Shown here piece by piece: positions 45,180-53,401 of a stretch of DNA of 64,000 nucleotides. The stretch covers positions 1 to 64,000 of the forward strand of contig NZ_FOFM01000010.1 of assembly GCF_900110875.1 (NCBI RefSeq), in the 5' to 3' direction. Below the pieces are notes generated by a model. It searched no databases. It was not told where the DNA came from and saw nothing but the letters and a program-made list of their open reading frames with translations. Origin of the DNA: Pseudovibrio axinellae. GTDB taxonomy: Bacteria > Pseudomonadota > Alphaproteobacteria > Rhizobiales > Stappiaceae. Within the stretch, counting starts at the first letter, position 1. The number at the start of each line of letters is the position of its first letter. Position numbers and translations under genes: made by a program.

Positions 45180-48100
45180 TTATCCAAATTGAGTTCGACC
45201 ACTGAGGGATATTTGCAATGAGCGATTCATCTGCCTCTCCATAACCGCAAGAACTTTCCGTGCATGAGCTTCTGGGTCTGCTGCAGAAAGATGCCAATGG
45301 TTTGTAAACGACACAGCTCCACCTAGCTGCTGTGAAGAAGAACCCGTCATAGCATTGCCAATCTGGTTGTTTGGAATGACGTTGCCATCCTGCCCCATTT
45401 CAAGGAGTTCAGGCCCATCTTCACCAACAAGGAATAGACCACCCTTCCACACGGGGCCGCCACGCCGACGCGCTCCGTCAATTTTTTTGCCAGGTTCTGG
45501 TGCGCCAAAAGCCACACCAGGAGTGAAGATTGTTGAGTTATGACCATTCCAGACCCCCTTCAAAGAGAGGAGGTTCGAACGAAGAGCGCTCACTTTGGAA
45601 TTAGCAGCATCAATACTACTGGTATCAATGGTTGGTTTGGCTGTTACGCTCAAACTGGATTGAGTTTTCTTTCCTACTTGCTCAGCGCGCTCACGGAAGC
45701 GCTGCAAATATTTATCTTGATACAGTTGTTCAATGGACTGTTCTCCGGCAGCAGCTTTTCTGATACCAGCCTCCAGCTGACCAGCAATTGCACGCGCACG
45801 TTCTCCACCTTTACTGAGCATTGCCATGTAGGCTTCCAGCGCAATTTTTAGATCTTCTGGCCAGTCGCTTACAGCGGCCACAAGGGTTTGGTCAGTTTCT
45901 GCCATTGACCGTCGAGCACCCTGATCAGCTCCATTTATTGCGTGGCGGGAACGGTTCATTTGGTCAGCACGCAATTGCGCAACAGTCATGATTTCTTCGA
46001 AAGAGTACTCTCGCGTATTCTTTGAATTAGGCTGTGCCTTGTTTAGAAAACTCTGTGAAGGGACGGGTGCTTGCGATGGCCCTTTATAGTTATAGTTTGC
46101 AGCAGCCCAAGATTTTTCCGCATGTTCAGCGGCGGCCAGCTCTTCTGGCGTTAGGTTTTCAACCCATAACGTGCGCCAAATATCTTTCAAACGGAGCACG
46201 AGTGCACGTAATTCTTTCTCAGCGTCACCTGAGGCAAAGTACTCGCGCCAAGGCGGCGGACCATCGAACACCAAGCCCCAAGCAAATGTTCCAAGTTCCT
46301 CTGCAAGCAGCGCCCATCCGATAGGACCAATTAGCCCTTTCCAAATCGATTTGCTCAAAAAAGGGATCACTGATGCCCAAGGAAATTTCCCCAGGATACC
46401 CTTCATAGCAACCCATGGTATTTTCCCAATTCGTCTCTTCCAAAATGACGGTCTAAGAAGTGGGATGAGAACTGTCCATTTTAAAGCCCCAGCGAGACCC
46501 TTCCAATTTTCAATAGGATTAATGATGTCCCCCCAAGGGATGGGGTCAATCAAATTCTTCCATACAGGCGGAAAGATAATCCCTGACCAGTCGTTCAAAG
46601 CGGGAAGCAAATCTTTCCATACAAAGGAGGTAGTTGCCGCTATCGCATCAATCGGGCTTGGGATCACCCAATCCCAATTCAGAAACCAAACCTTCAAGTC
46701 AGAAAAGGTTGCTTTAACCGCATTGATGCTATCTGTTGCACTGTTAGCCCAGCCAGCGATCCCCTGCCCCATCTGAGAGCCCCAGCGCCGCCAGCTAAAC
46801 GTATTTGTGTTTCCAGTTAGTGTGGTGAACAAAGAGGTGAACGCAGATCCAATGTCGTCTAGGAGGTTCAACGTATCGTTACTTAGGCCAGTAGTGAGTC
46901 CGGCCCAAAAACCGTCTGCAGCAACAGAAAACTGTTTCCATTTCAGATGAACGAATTTGGCAAAACCTTTGAAAAATTGTAGCGCTGGTCCTTTGATCTT
47001 ATCCCAGTTCATAGCTGCAATCGTGGCCAGTCCGGCACCAACCCAGGTGATCGGGTTCAATGCAAATGCAGCTGTTGCGGCAAGACCGCTCAAAACAAAT
47101 CCCAAGGGCGCAAGCGCACCAATAGAGAGAGCAGCATAAGCGCCAAATTTTAAAAGTTCAGGATTGGCTTTCGAAAGATCCTTTATGCCTCTCGTCATCC
47201 CTGAGATCGCAGTGGAAACGTCTTCCAACATACCCGTTTTAGATAGACTGATCGTGAAGTTCTCCCAAGCAGCCTGTATACGCATCCAGACGCCAACGAT
47301 ACCTTTTACACGAATTCGAGACATTCGGTCAGCTGCACCAACATAGTGCTCAGCCAGCGAGGCAATAGTGCCTTCAAGATCAGACCCCTGCATTGCAAGC
47401 ATCTTGGCAGAGTGACGTACTCCAAATAACATTGGAAAAAGACGTGCTGCATCTGGGTTCTTTTGTGAGTCAATCAGCAACTGAATTAGATCAACTTCAG
47501 TACCAAGAGCAGAAACAGTTTGGAATATCGAGTCTGATAATTGTTTCTTGTCTAAAATACTGTCACCGGCCAGCGATTTGCTTATCAAATCAGTCAGTGC
47601 CGCAGTCAGTTTTAGAGGAGAGCGACCAAGATCCGGCGATTCTAACGTCGACTTGATCTTGCCTTCAATCGCTGAGACATTAATACCATCAAGTGAGAGC
47701 TGCTTTACCAACTCTTTGGAAGATATTTGGCGCGCTCCCTTAACATAATCTGCGGTAGTTTTACCCATGCGTTGTAAGGCGGCTTCAACCTCTTTTGTGG
47801 GCTTAATCAAGCGAGTAATTGCAAATCGTAACCCTGTGCCAGCTCCTGAGGCTTTAATCCCGTTATTGGCTAATACCATCGTCATGGCAGCCATTTCTTT
47901 TAGGCTCATACCTGTAGCAGCTGCCAGCGGAGCAACGTACTTAAAGGTCGTTGCCATTTGCTCAATATCAGTATTGGATTTCGTGGCAGCATAGGCAAGG
48001 ACGTCTTCAACTTCCTTCATGCTGGAAGCTACCTGCTCACGAGTTGCCATCGGCAGACGCATTGCCTGAGCGATGTTCGTCATGATATCGGCAGTTTTGG

Positions 48101-48575
48101 GGATTTCGATATCACCAGCAAGAGAAACATTCAGCGTGGAACGCAAAGAACCCATCATCTGTTCAAAGTTCATCCCAGCACGGTTGAGCTCAAAGGCTGC
48201 TCCGAGAATGTCTTTGTTCAGAGCGGGGAAGTCTGAGTTGAGCGCCATCACATAATTTTCAAGCGATACGCGTTGCTCGTCAGTGATCTGCCCTACTGCC
48301 TGTGCAGCATTGCCCATCTTTTTGTAATCGTAAACTGCACGGGCAGAAGCCGTCGCGGCCATTAAAATACCGGCAGACAAGGGCGCTGTATTTACAGCAG
48401 AACGACGTGCAGCGTTTCCAACGGCCCCCATAGCAGCCGGTGCCGCAAGAGAGGCAGTCCTTAAAGATCTCGTTGCAGCAGTAACGGCTGCAAGTGAACC
48501 GGCAACAGCTTTGCCAGGTCCACTCACACCGTCAATCAGCCGCATTATCAGCTTGGCTTCGCGACCAGAGGACAT
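45180..48575 (-). CDS. phage tail tape measure protein (P2 gpT-like, TP901 family)
   Basis: 1131 residues. N-terminal TP901-type core: GIKASGAGTGLRFAITRLIKP is a hallmark, followed by hydrophobic segments (LSIGALAPLGFVLSGLAATAAFALNPI) in the middle and a C-terminal RRGGPVWKGGLFLVGEDGPELLE block common in tape measure proteins. Its length sets tail length; about 1.5 angstrom per residue would suggest a tail near 170 nm (family rule, not measured). The start overlaps the end of the E' frame by 28 bases. TMP proteins also reach the host membrane on infection. Confidence 0.93.
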   Translation of the reverse strand: MSSGREAKLIMRLIDGVSGPGKAVAGSLAAVTAATRSLRTASLAAPAAMGAVGNAARRSAVNTAPLSAGILMAATASARAVYDYKKMGNAAQAVGQITDEQRVSLENYVMALNSDFPALNKDILGAAFELNRAGMNFEQMMGSLRSTLNVSLAGDIEIPKTADIMTNIAQAMRLPMATREQVASSMKEVEDVLAYAATKSNTDIEQMATTFKYVAPLAAATGMSLKEMAAMTMVLANNGIKASGAGTGLRFAITRLIKPTKEVEAALQRMGKTTADYVKGARQISSKELVKQLSLDGINVSAIEGKIKSTLESPDLGRSPLKLTAALTDLISKSLAGDSILDKKQLSDSIFQTVSALGTEVDLIQLLIDSQKNPDAARLFPMLFGVRHSAKMLAMQGSDLEGTIASLAEHYVGAADRMSRIRVKGIVGVWMRIQAAWENFTISLSKTGMLEDVSTAISGMTRGIKDLSKANPELLKFGAYAALSIGALAPLGFVLSGLAATAAFALNPITWVGAGLATIAAMNWDKIKGPALQFFKGFAKFVHLKWKQFSVAADGFWAGLTTGLSNDTLNLLDDIGSAFTSLFTTLTGNTNTFSWRRWGSQMGQGIAGWANSATDSINAVKATFSDLKVWFLNWDWVIPSPIDAIAATTSFVWKDLLPALNDWSGIIFPPVWKNLIDPIPWGDIINPIENWKGLAGALKWTVLIPLLRPSFWKRRIGKIPWVAMKGILGKFPWASVIPFLSKSIWKGLIGPIGWALLAEELGTFAWGLVFDGPPPWREYFASGDAEKELRALVLRLKDIWRTLWVENLTPEELAAAEHAEKSWAAANYNYKGPSQAPVPSQSFLNKAQPNSKNTREYSFEEIMTVAQLRADQMNRSRHAINGADQGARRSMAETDQTLVAAVSDWPEDLKIALEAYMAMLSKGGERARAIAGQLEAGIRKAAAGEQSIEQLYQDKYLQRFRERAEQVGKKTQSSLSVTAKPTIDTSSIDAANSKVSALRSNLLSLKGVWNGHNSTIFTPGVAFGAPEPGKKIDGARRRGGPVWKGGLFLVGEDGPELLEMGQDGNVIPNNQIGNAMTGSSSQQLGGAVSFTNHWHLSAADPEAHARKVLAVMERQMNRSLQISLSGRTQFG

Positions 48576-48811
48576 ACCATTCTCTCAGATTGTCTTTGAA
48601 AAATGCGCCGAGCGCGGGGGTGCCATTTCCCGATCAATTCATCAAATGGCGTGTCGAGTAAATCTTGTCGGGAAAAGCCGAGTTCTCTTGCAACTTCTGC
48701 AGCGTGATCAAACCACAGATCTGTGATCTCTTCCCAAAAGGAGAAATGAGGGACCTCTAACTGTCGTTGTCCCGAATTTGCTCTTGCGCCTGCATTATCA
48801 AGCGCTTCGGC
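48548..48811 (-). CDS. E' extension of the tail assembly chaperone, made by -1 frameshift
   Basis: The -1 frame relative to gpE is open from the slippery site to a TGA at 48548 and adds 87 residues, including FWEEITDLWFDHAAEVARELGF-like tail-chaperone sequence (short pieces only quoted). There is no suitable start codon and ribosome site at its beginning, so it is probably only made as a fusion of about 235 residues with the first 148 residues of gpE. In P2 the analogous E+E' fusion chaperones the tape measure protein. It runs 28 bases into the tape measure gene. Confidence 0.72.
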   Translation of the reverse strand, partial: AEALDNAGARANSGQRQLEVPHFSFWEEITDLWFDHAAEVARELGFSRQDLLDTPFDELIGKWHPRARRIFQRQSERMVCPLVAKPS

Positions 48812-49254
48812 AAAAAAGGCACTGCCTTCTCCGTCAGAGTATAAAAGTCTTCCCCGTCCAGACCGTCAAACTCTTCATTCGTCAAACCGCATACGACGGC
48901 AAGGACGTTGGTATCATTGGCCTGTGCCTGAACAATGGTCCGGCCAAAGGGCCTGTTCAAAGTTACGTGAGTGATTTCTTTCACAAGAACATCGCCCTCA
49001 TAAATCTCAATCGGAAATGTCAAGCTCACTGTAACAGGCGCAGGTGCCCCTCTTCGCAACACTCTGCGCTCAGGTGCCCGCTGTACAGCTGTCTCCTTTA
49101 TGGCGCGAGGTTCCTCCTGTGTTTCTTTGTTCTTTGGAAAAAACTCAGCAGACCCCATCGAGGGCTCCATCTGCATTGTCTTTTCAAGTTCCGATTCAGT
49201 GAGTTTATCAAGCTCTGACATAGAACCAACGTTGGGGGTATCATGAGTAGTCAT
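48757..49254 (-). CDS. phage tail assembly chaperone (P2 gpE-like)
   Basis: 165 residues. The C-terminal two thirds (VSLTFPIEIYEGDVLVKEITHVTLNRP, LTNEEFDGLDGEDFYTL type sequence) match the tail assembly chaperone family (P2 gpE/Mu gp41). The N-terminal ~60 residues are polar and probably disordered; the protein is longer than P2 gpE (91). It contains the T TTT TTG slippery heptamer near its end. Lies between the tail tube and tape measure genes as expected. Confidence 0.82.
   Translation of the reverse strand: MTTHDTPNVGSMSELDKLTESELEKTMQMEPSMGSAEFFPKNKETQEEPRAIKETAVQRAPERRVLRRGAPAPVTVSLTFPIEIYEGDVLVKEITHVTLNRPFGRTIVQAQANDTNVLAVVCGLTNEEFDGLDGEDFYTLTEKAVPFLPKRLIMQAQEQIRDNDS
48811..48817 (-). 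promoter_or_regulatory. programmed -1 ribosomal frameshift slippery site
   Basis: Minus-strand T-TTT-TTG, read in gpE as CCT TTT TTG (Pro-Phe-Leu). It fits X-XXY-YYZ exactly and is the same heptamer as in P2 gene E. Slipping by -1 enters the E' frame, which is open for 87 further codons. Confidence 0.75.
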
Positions 49255-49308
49255 GCAACGCTCCTTGGAGGGTAAAGGATTTCAGTTTGCAAGAGGCAGT
49301 GCCTTGGA

Positions 49309-49818
49309 CTAGTAGCCCAAAGCGTTGTTGACTTGCTCAAGGTGATCCACACCATTAATAATGCGCTTTGGCGGATACGCCTGCAAATGGTGGATGATCT
49401 GAGTTCCAGCCATGCGCTTATAATAGCTCACACCTTGAATGAGTGCATCAAATCCAGCCTTTTCACCGCGTTGAAGATCGTCTGTGGAGTCTCCGTTAAA
49501 CTCGCCTTCAACCACAGCAACATGAGGAATGACGTTGCCATTCGCCTTGTCCTTCACGGCCAGCCGGAAGGTTGTACGAATTTTCATGCCTGGTTGCTGC
49601 CCAATCATGGCTGCTATGTCTGTATTCAAACCAGAAAATTTGATACCAATCTCGATCGGTTCAAGGGCAGCCATAGGCTGATTTATCCCTAGATCCATAC
49701 CACCGCCACGATACTCTTGGGTGACTGATTTGGGCATCATGAGCTTTACTACTTCCGTGTCGATACCATGATCTTTTCCTGCAACGAACATGGTAAATCC
49801 CAGCATAACGTCACGCAT
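49309..49818 (-). CDS. major tail tube protein (P2 FII-like)
   Basis: 169 residues. MPKSVTQEYRGGGMDLG and a final IINGVDHLEQVNNALGY are typical of P2 FII tube proteins, as is the length. It forms the inner tube of the contractile tail inside the sheath. Begins 57 bases after the sheath gene. Confidence 0.93.
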   Translation of the reverse strand: MRDVMLGFTMFVAGKDHGIDTEVVKLMMPKSVTQEYRGGGMDLGINQPMAALEPIEIGIKFSGLNTDIAAMIGQQPGMKIRTTFRLAVKDKANGNVIPHVAVVEGEFNGDSTDDLQRGEKAGFDALIQGVSYYKRMAGTQIIHHLQAYPPKRIINGVDHLEQVNNALGY

Positions 49819-49875
49819 CAGGCTGTCTCCTAATTTTTATATAAGGGAAAAAAGGCGTCAAAAACGCCGTGAATA

Positions 49876-51339
49876 TCAGAGAGCTGCAGAGTTCATGCGA
49901 CCAATTTCTCGGGTCACGCTTTCGGCCAGTTTAGCGTAGTATCCGTTGTTACGGTTGAACTCGAAGACAATGGTTTCAATTGGCGCAGGTGTTTCTGCGT
50001 CGTAGGAAACGTAGAGTTTTCCGGATTGCCACGTCAGCGGTGTGTTCAACTGTGGATCAAACCAAACCTCGCCACCCAGCGTAGCACCTAGCCCCGCCCA
50101 TCGGCGTAATGCACCGTTGACTGTCTCGGCAATATCCGTAAGCGTTTGCAGGTTAAATGGCTTATCAATGAAAGGTGCATGAGCGATCTCGATGCTCTCA
50201 ATGATGATATCGTGACCACGACGAACAGACCAAAACTTGTTGAGTGGATCCGCACTTAGGTTTCGACCACCAAATAGCTTAAACCCACCGGTCTCTTCAC
50301 GAACGACCGTTGTGATATTGTTGCGGTTTAAATGTTGAGACTCAGCAGAAACGTCATACATGGAATGTTCAATTGGACGGCTGGTGCCCAAAACCCCTTC
50401 CAGGACCCGGTTTGATGGCGAGTGCCAGAACCCTTTTTCATAATCAACACGAGCCTGCAACCCTGCAGCACGAGCGGAAGTAGGTTCAGAAATAATCTCA
50501 CCATCACGCTCTACCTTAACGAAGGGATCAATCATCATGAATGGCCGGTCGCTATCATACCCCAATCGGTAATCGAGAGCGTCTTCAAGAAGACCGTTTG
50601 GCCCATCAACAATCACACCAGCTCGTAAAGTTCGGCAAAGTGAATGAAGGCCAGCGGCAACCGGGTTATTCACTGTCCCAACCGTTGCAGTCGCAGCTGC
50701 ACCTGTTCCTTCACCACCTGTAAAAGTAACGGAAGGAGCGGTCGTGTAACCCCACCCAGGGTTGCTCACGATAATTTCGGTGAGTTTACCAGTACTACTG
50801 TCAATGATTGCAAGGGCCTCTGCCCCTTGACCACCACCACCGGTAAGTTGGAGGTTAGGCGCACTGGTATAACCACTGCCAGCATCTGTAAGTTCAATCG
50901 ATGCCAATCCATCAGTCGGTTTTAATGACGTAAAGCTAGGTGCGATGAGGAGTTTCGGCTTTGCTCCCAGCAATGGATAGGCAAGGCGAAGTGCATGCAT
51001 ACCTGTACGAGCAGCAGAATTGCCAAGAACATTACTCATGGTATCAGCAATGTTGTCTTCTTCTTCAACACGGATAGCCACAACAGTCTGAGAAACTTTG
51101 CGACTACTGTGATCATGAATACCTTTAAGAAATTGCGGGAGTGTTCCGTTATCACCAAGGCCCTGCATATCGTCACCATCACCAAGGATCAACTTAGCTT
51201 TGTCCTTGCTCCATAACGTATCGTCCGCGTCTGGTGCAGTTCCAATGATGCCAATCACGCCTGTATCAATAGTTTGAACAGGACGCGGGCCGTTGTTATT
51301 CTCGACCGTTTCGATGCCGTGAAGTTGAATATCAGACAT
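49876..51339 (-). CDS. contractile tail sheath protein (P2 FI-like) with inserted repeat domain
   Basis: 487 residues. The ends match P2 FI: HGIETVENNNGPRPVQTIDTGVIG near the N-terminus and LYVSYDAETPAPIETIVFEFNRN with AKLAESVTREIGR at the C-terminus. P2 FI has 396 residues; the extra ~90 (about residues 137-225) form two related repeats built around GSGYTSAP and GWGYTTAP with glycine-rich tails (TGGGGQGAEA, TGGEGTGAAA). This insertion most likely forms a surface domain on the sheath. Starts with ATG; it follows an intrinsic terminator. Confidence 0.92.
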   Translation of the reverse strand: MSDIQLHGIETVENNNGPRPVQTIDTGVIGIIGTAPDADDTLWSKDKAKLILGDGDDMQGLGDNGTLPQFLKGIHDHSSRKVSQTVVAIRVEEEDNIADTMSNVLGNSAARTGMHALRLAYPLLGAKPKLLIAPSFTSLKPTDGLASIELTDAGSGYTSAPNLQLTGGGGQGAEALAIIDSSTGKLTEIIVSNPGWGYTTAPSVTFTGGEGTGAAATATVGTVNNPVAAGLHSLCRTLRAGVIVDGPNGLLEDALDYRLGYDSDRPFMMIDPFVKVERDGEIISEPTSARAAGLQARVDYEKGFWHSPSNRVLEGVLGTSRPIEHSMYDVSAESQHLNRNNITTVVREETGGFKLFGGRNLSADPLNKFWSVRRGHDIIIESIEIAHAPFIDKPFNLQTLTDIAETVNGALRRWAGLGATLGGEVWFDPQLNTPLTWQSGKLYVSYDAETPAPIETIVFEFNRNNGYYAKLAESVTREIGRMNSAAL

Positions 51340-51360
51340 GATTTCCTCATGGATTGTGTA

Positions 51361-51416
51361 CCCGGCATCAAACTCCGGGCATTAAAAAACCCGCTCCAGC
51401 GATCTGCTGTGCGGGT
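51361..51416 (-). terminator. tandem hairpins before the sheath gene
   Basis: Minus strand ACCCGC...GCGGGT with an inner CAGC/GCTG stem, followed by a T-run (51384-51389), and a second hairpin CCCGG...CCGGG (51361-51379) after it. Sits between the DUF4376 gene and the sheath gene. Confidence 0.6.
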
Positions 51417-51444
51417 GGGTTAGACTGGGGTAAGTGATGTTGGT

Positions 51445-52083
51445 TTAGGAGGCTACAGCCTCTGAATTCAGAATATCAGGAAGGGTTTGTGACTGGTCCC
51501 ACAGCTCGTCCTGGGAAGGGTCAGGGATCGGGTCAAGTTGCTGGATTTGTGCAGAACGCTCCAAAACAAATGATCGGTACAGGATTGCAGCGCTGTAGAC
51601 CGCTTCGACCTGCTCGCGGGTGGTAAACGTGAGCGTATCGCCTGCCTCTGTTGAGTATGTGCGACCCTCTGCTTCTACCAAGCCCATGTCGAATACGTCC
51701 ATGAGTTCGCGGAGCCTTTGGAGGGATTGCTCGTTGGTTTTAAATTGCGTGCCGTTGATTTGAGCGCCAATCTCAATAAGTGCCTCAGCCTGATAAGCGA
51801 CTTGCAAGCGCTCAAAAGTCACCGGCACATCAACCCATGTTTCAGCCCCAGCGTCCCACTCACAATTTGCATTAGGTTTAAGAGGAACCTCTACCGTCCC
51901 CTCTGGGTAATCATCAGTAAAATGGTGAGGCCGATCAGGCGTTACCCAACCTCCCGGTACCGTGTTTCCGTCCTCATCAACGCTATCTGGTAACTGATAG
52001 TCCTCAGGCACAACAGGTGCATGGTAATCATTAACCTGCCAATAGCCGCGCTCTGAGTGGTAAAAGCCTTTATCCATAACCAT
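51445..52083 (-). CDS. DUF4376-like phage tail protein, possible fibre assembly factor
   Basis: 212 residues. The C-terminal half, IGAQINGTQFKTNEQSLQRLRELMD, DTLTFTTREQVEAVYSA, LERSAQI, has the pattern of DUF4376, found downstream of phage tail fibre genes. The N-terminal half has a short aromatic repeat (GYWQVNDYHAPVVPEDY). Start overlaps the fibre stop codon (TAATG), so the two are coupled, as fibre and its chaperone often are. Function inferred only from position. Confidence 0.65.
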   Translation of the reverse strand: MVMDKGFYHSERGYWQVNDYHAPVVPEDYQLPDSVDEDGNTVPGGWVTPDRPHHFTDDYPEGTVEVPLKPNANCEWDAGAETWVDVPVTFERLQVAYQAEALIEIGAQINGTQFKTNEQSLQRLRELMDVFDMGLVEAEGRTYSTEAGDTLTFTTREQVEAVYSAAILYRSFVLERSAQIQQLDPIPDPSQDELWDQSQTLPDILNSEAVAS

Positions 52084-53390
52084 TAGCTACTGCACTCCAT
52101 CCATTTCGTGAAGTTGCCCAATACCTGATAATAACTACCGGGCGGAATTGGGATAGGTGCGGAACCAGCATAGATTGATAGGTGTTGTGAATTGTCGCTT
52201 GAAACAGACATGGCTACATAGGTCGCATTGTAAGATATGAAAATTAAACCATCACTTGTATTTTGATAGACAGTATTAGGGCTGCGAGATGCGGTCACAT
52301 CCTTCCACTCCATGCCCTGTAACCAGCCATCAACCTGCCCGATTCCTGCTGCTTCGGCCATTGCCGCCAAGTTGCCTTCATGGACACCTTCATGATCTCC
52401 AACAAGCACCTTGCCTATTTGAATAATAGAGTTTCCCTTGGCTTTGTATTCCTTATCAGACACGCAGTGCCAAGTATTAGTAACATCGTCATGCCAGAAG
52501 TGATCTACATTTTCACTGGTTTCATACGTGTCGATGCCCCCAGAGCAACTAGTAATAATTGCATTGTTGGGAATAAATAGGGGCTTTTCAAAGCTCTGGA
52601 AATCGCTAAATGTATTTTCCTGATCCAGTGAGGCCAATCCTGCCGCCTCTGCCATTTCAGCGAGGTTGCCCTCGTTTACATACATGACCCAATTTGAGCC
52701 CCACGTTTCGGCGTCAATGGATGCACGAGTGTATAATGCGCCAGTCTCTTTTCCTACAAACACTTGTAAACAACGTATATCGCTTTCTCTTACAGTTAGG
52801 CACGTGCCATGATTTACAGGTCCACCACCACTAGCACTCACTTGTTGGTGAGACAGGCCAAACGGGTAATTTTTAGGTGGTAGATTTAGATCGTTTTCAG
52901 ACGTTGACTGAAATGAAGGAGCGCTTTGGGTTCCGCTGAACGCGTTTACAGCATCAAGTTTTGCCTTGCCAGCAAGCGCGTCCGATAGACCAGTAATTGT
53001 GCTCAAATCGTGCGTGTGGCTATTGTCTGCCTTACCTGCCAGCACTGCAGTTAGAGCTGTGGTAGTGACAAGATTTTGCCCCAGTCCCCACCCGTTATTG
53101 ATGCGCATCAACACGGCACCAACAGCAGCCCCTTGGACGCTTACATCACTTAAGTCATCAAGAGCGTGATCATGGGTTACTGGTGCCAGGCCAGACAGGC
53201 TTTCGATTAACCCGTTGATGCCGGACACCTCGTGCCCGTGGCCCTCTGATGATTTGCCAGTTATATCAATCAGGACTTGCGCGAGGACAGTGTCCAGGTG
53301 AGAAATAAGTTGATTGACTTTACCATGATCGAGGGATACCTGCGCACTGCTGTCAAGCAACGGCAGGCCGAGATTGGGTGTGGTTGCCAT
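52083..53390 (-). CDS. tail fibre protein with His-x-His repeats
   Basis: 435 residues. The N-terminus has three HxH clusters (HGHEVSG, HDHALDDL, HTHDLSTITGLSDAL), a pattern known from phage fibres where His residues bind metal ions along a trimer axis. Two repeats with GNLAEMAEAAG and GNLAAMAEAAG follow. The C-terminal ~150 residues are likely receptor binding and not recognised. Follows the DUF4815 gene after 11 bases. No adhesin homologue can be named. Confidence 0.75.
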   Translation of the reverse strand: MATTPNLGLPLLDSSAQVSLDHGKVNQLISHLDTVLAQVLIDITGKSSEGHGHEVSGINGLIESLSGLAPVTHDHALDDLSDVSVQGAAVGAVLMRINNGWGLGQNLVTTTALTAVLAGKADNSHTHDLSTITGLSDALAGKAKLDAVNAFSGTQSAPSFQSTSENDLNLPPKNYPFGLSHQQVSASGGGPVNHGTCLTVRESDIRCLQVFVGKETGALYTRASIDAETWGSNWVMYVNEGNLAEMAEAAGLASLDQENTFSDFQSFEKPLFIPNNAIITSCSGGIDTYETSENVDHFWHDDVTNTWHCVSDKEYKAKGNSIIQIGKVLVGDHEGVHEGNLAAMAEAAGIGQVDGWLQGMEWKDVTASRSPNTVYQNTSDGLIFISYNATYVAMSVSSDNSQHLSIYAGSAPIPIPPGSYYQVLGNFTKWMECSS

Positions 53391-53401
53391 CGGTAGCCTC
53401 C

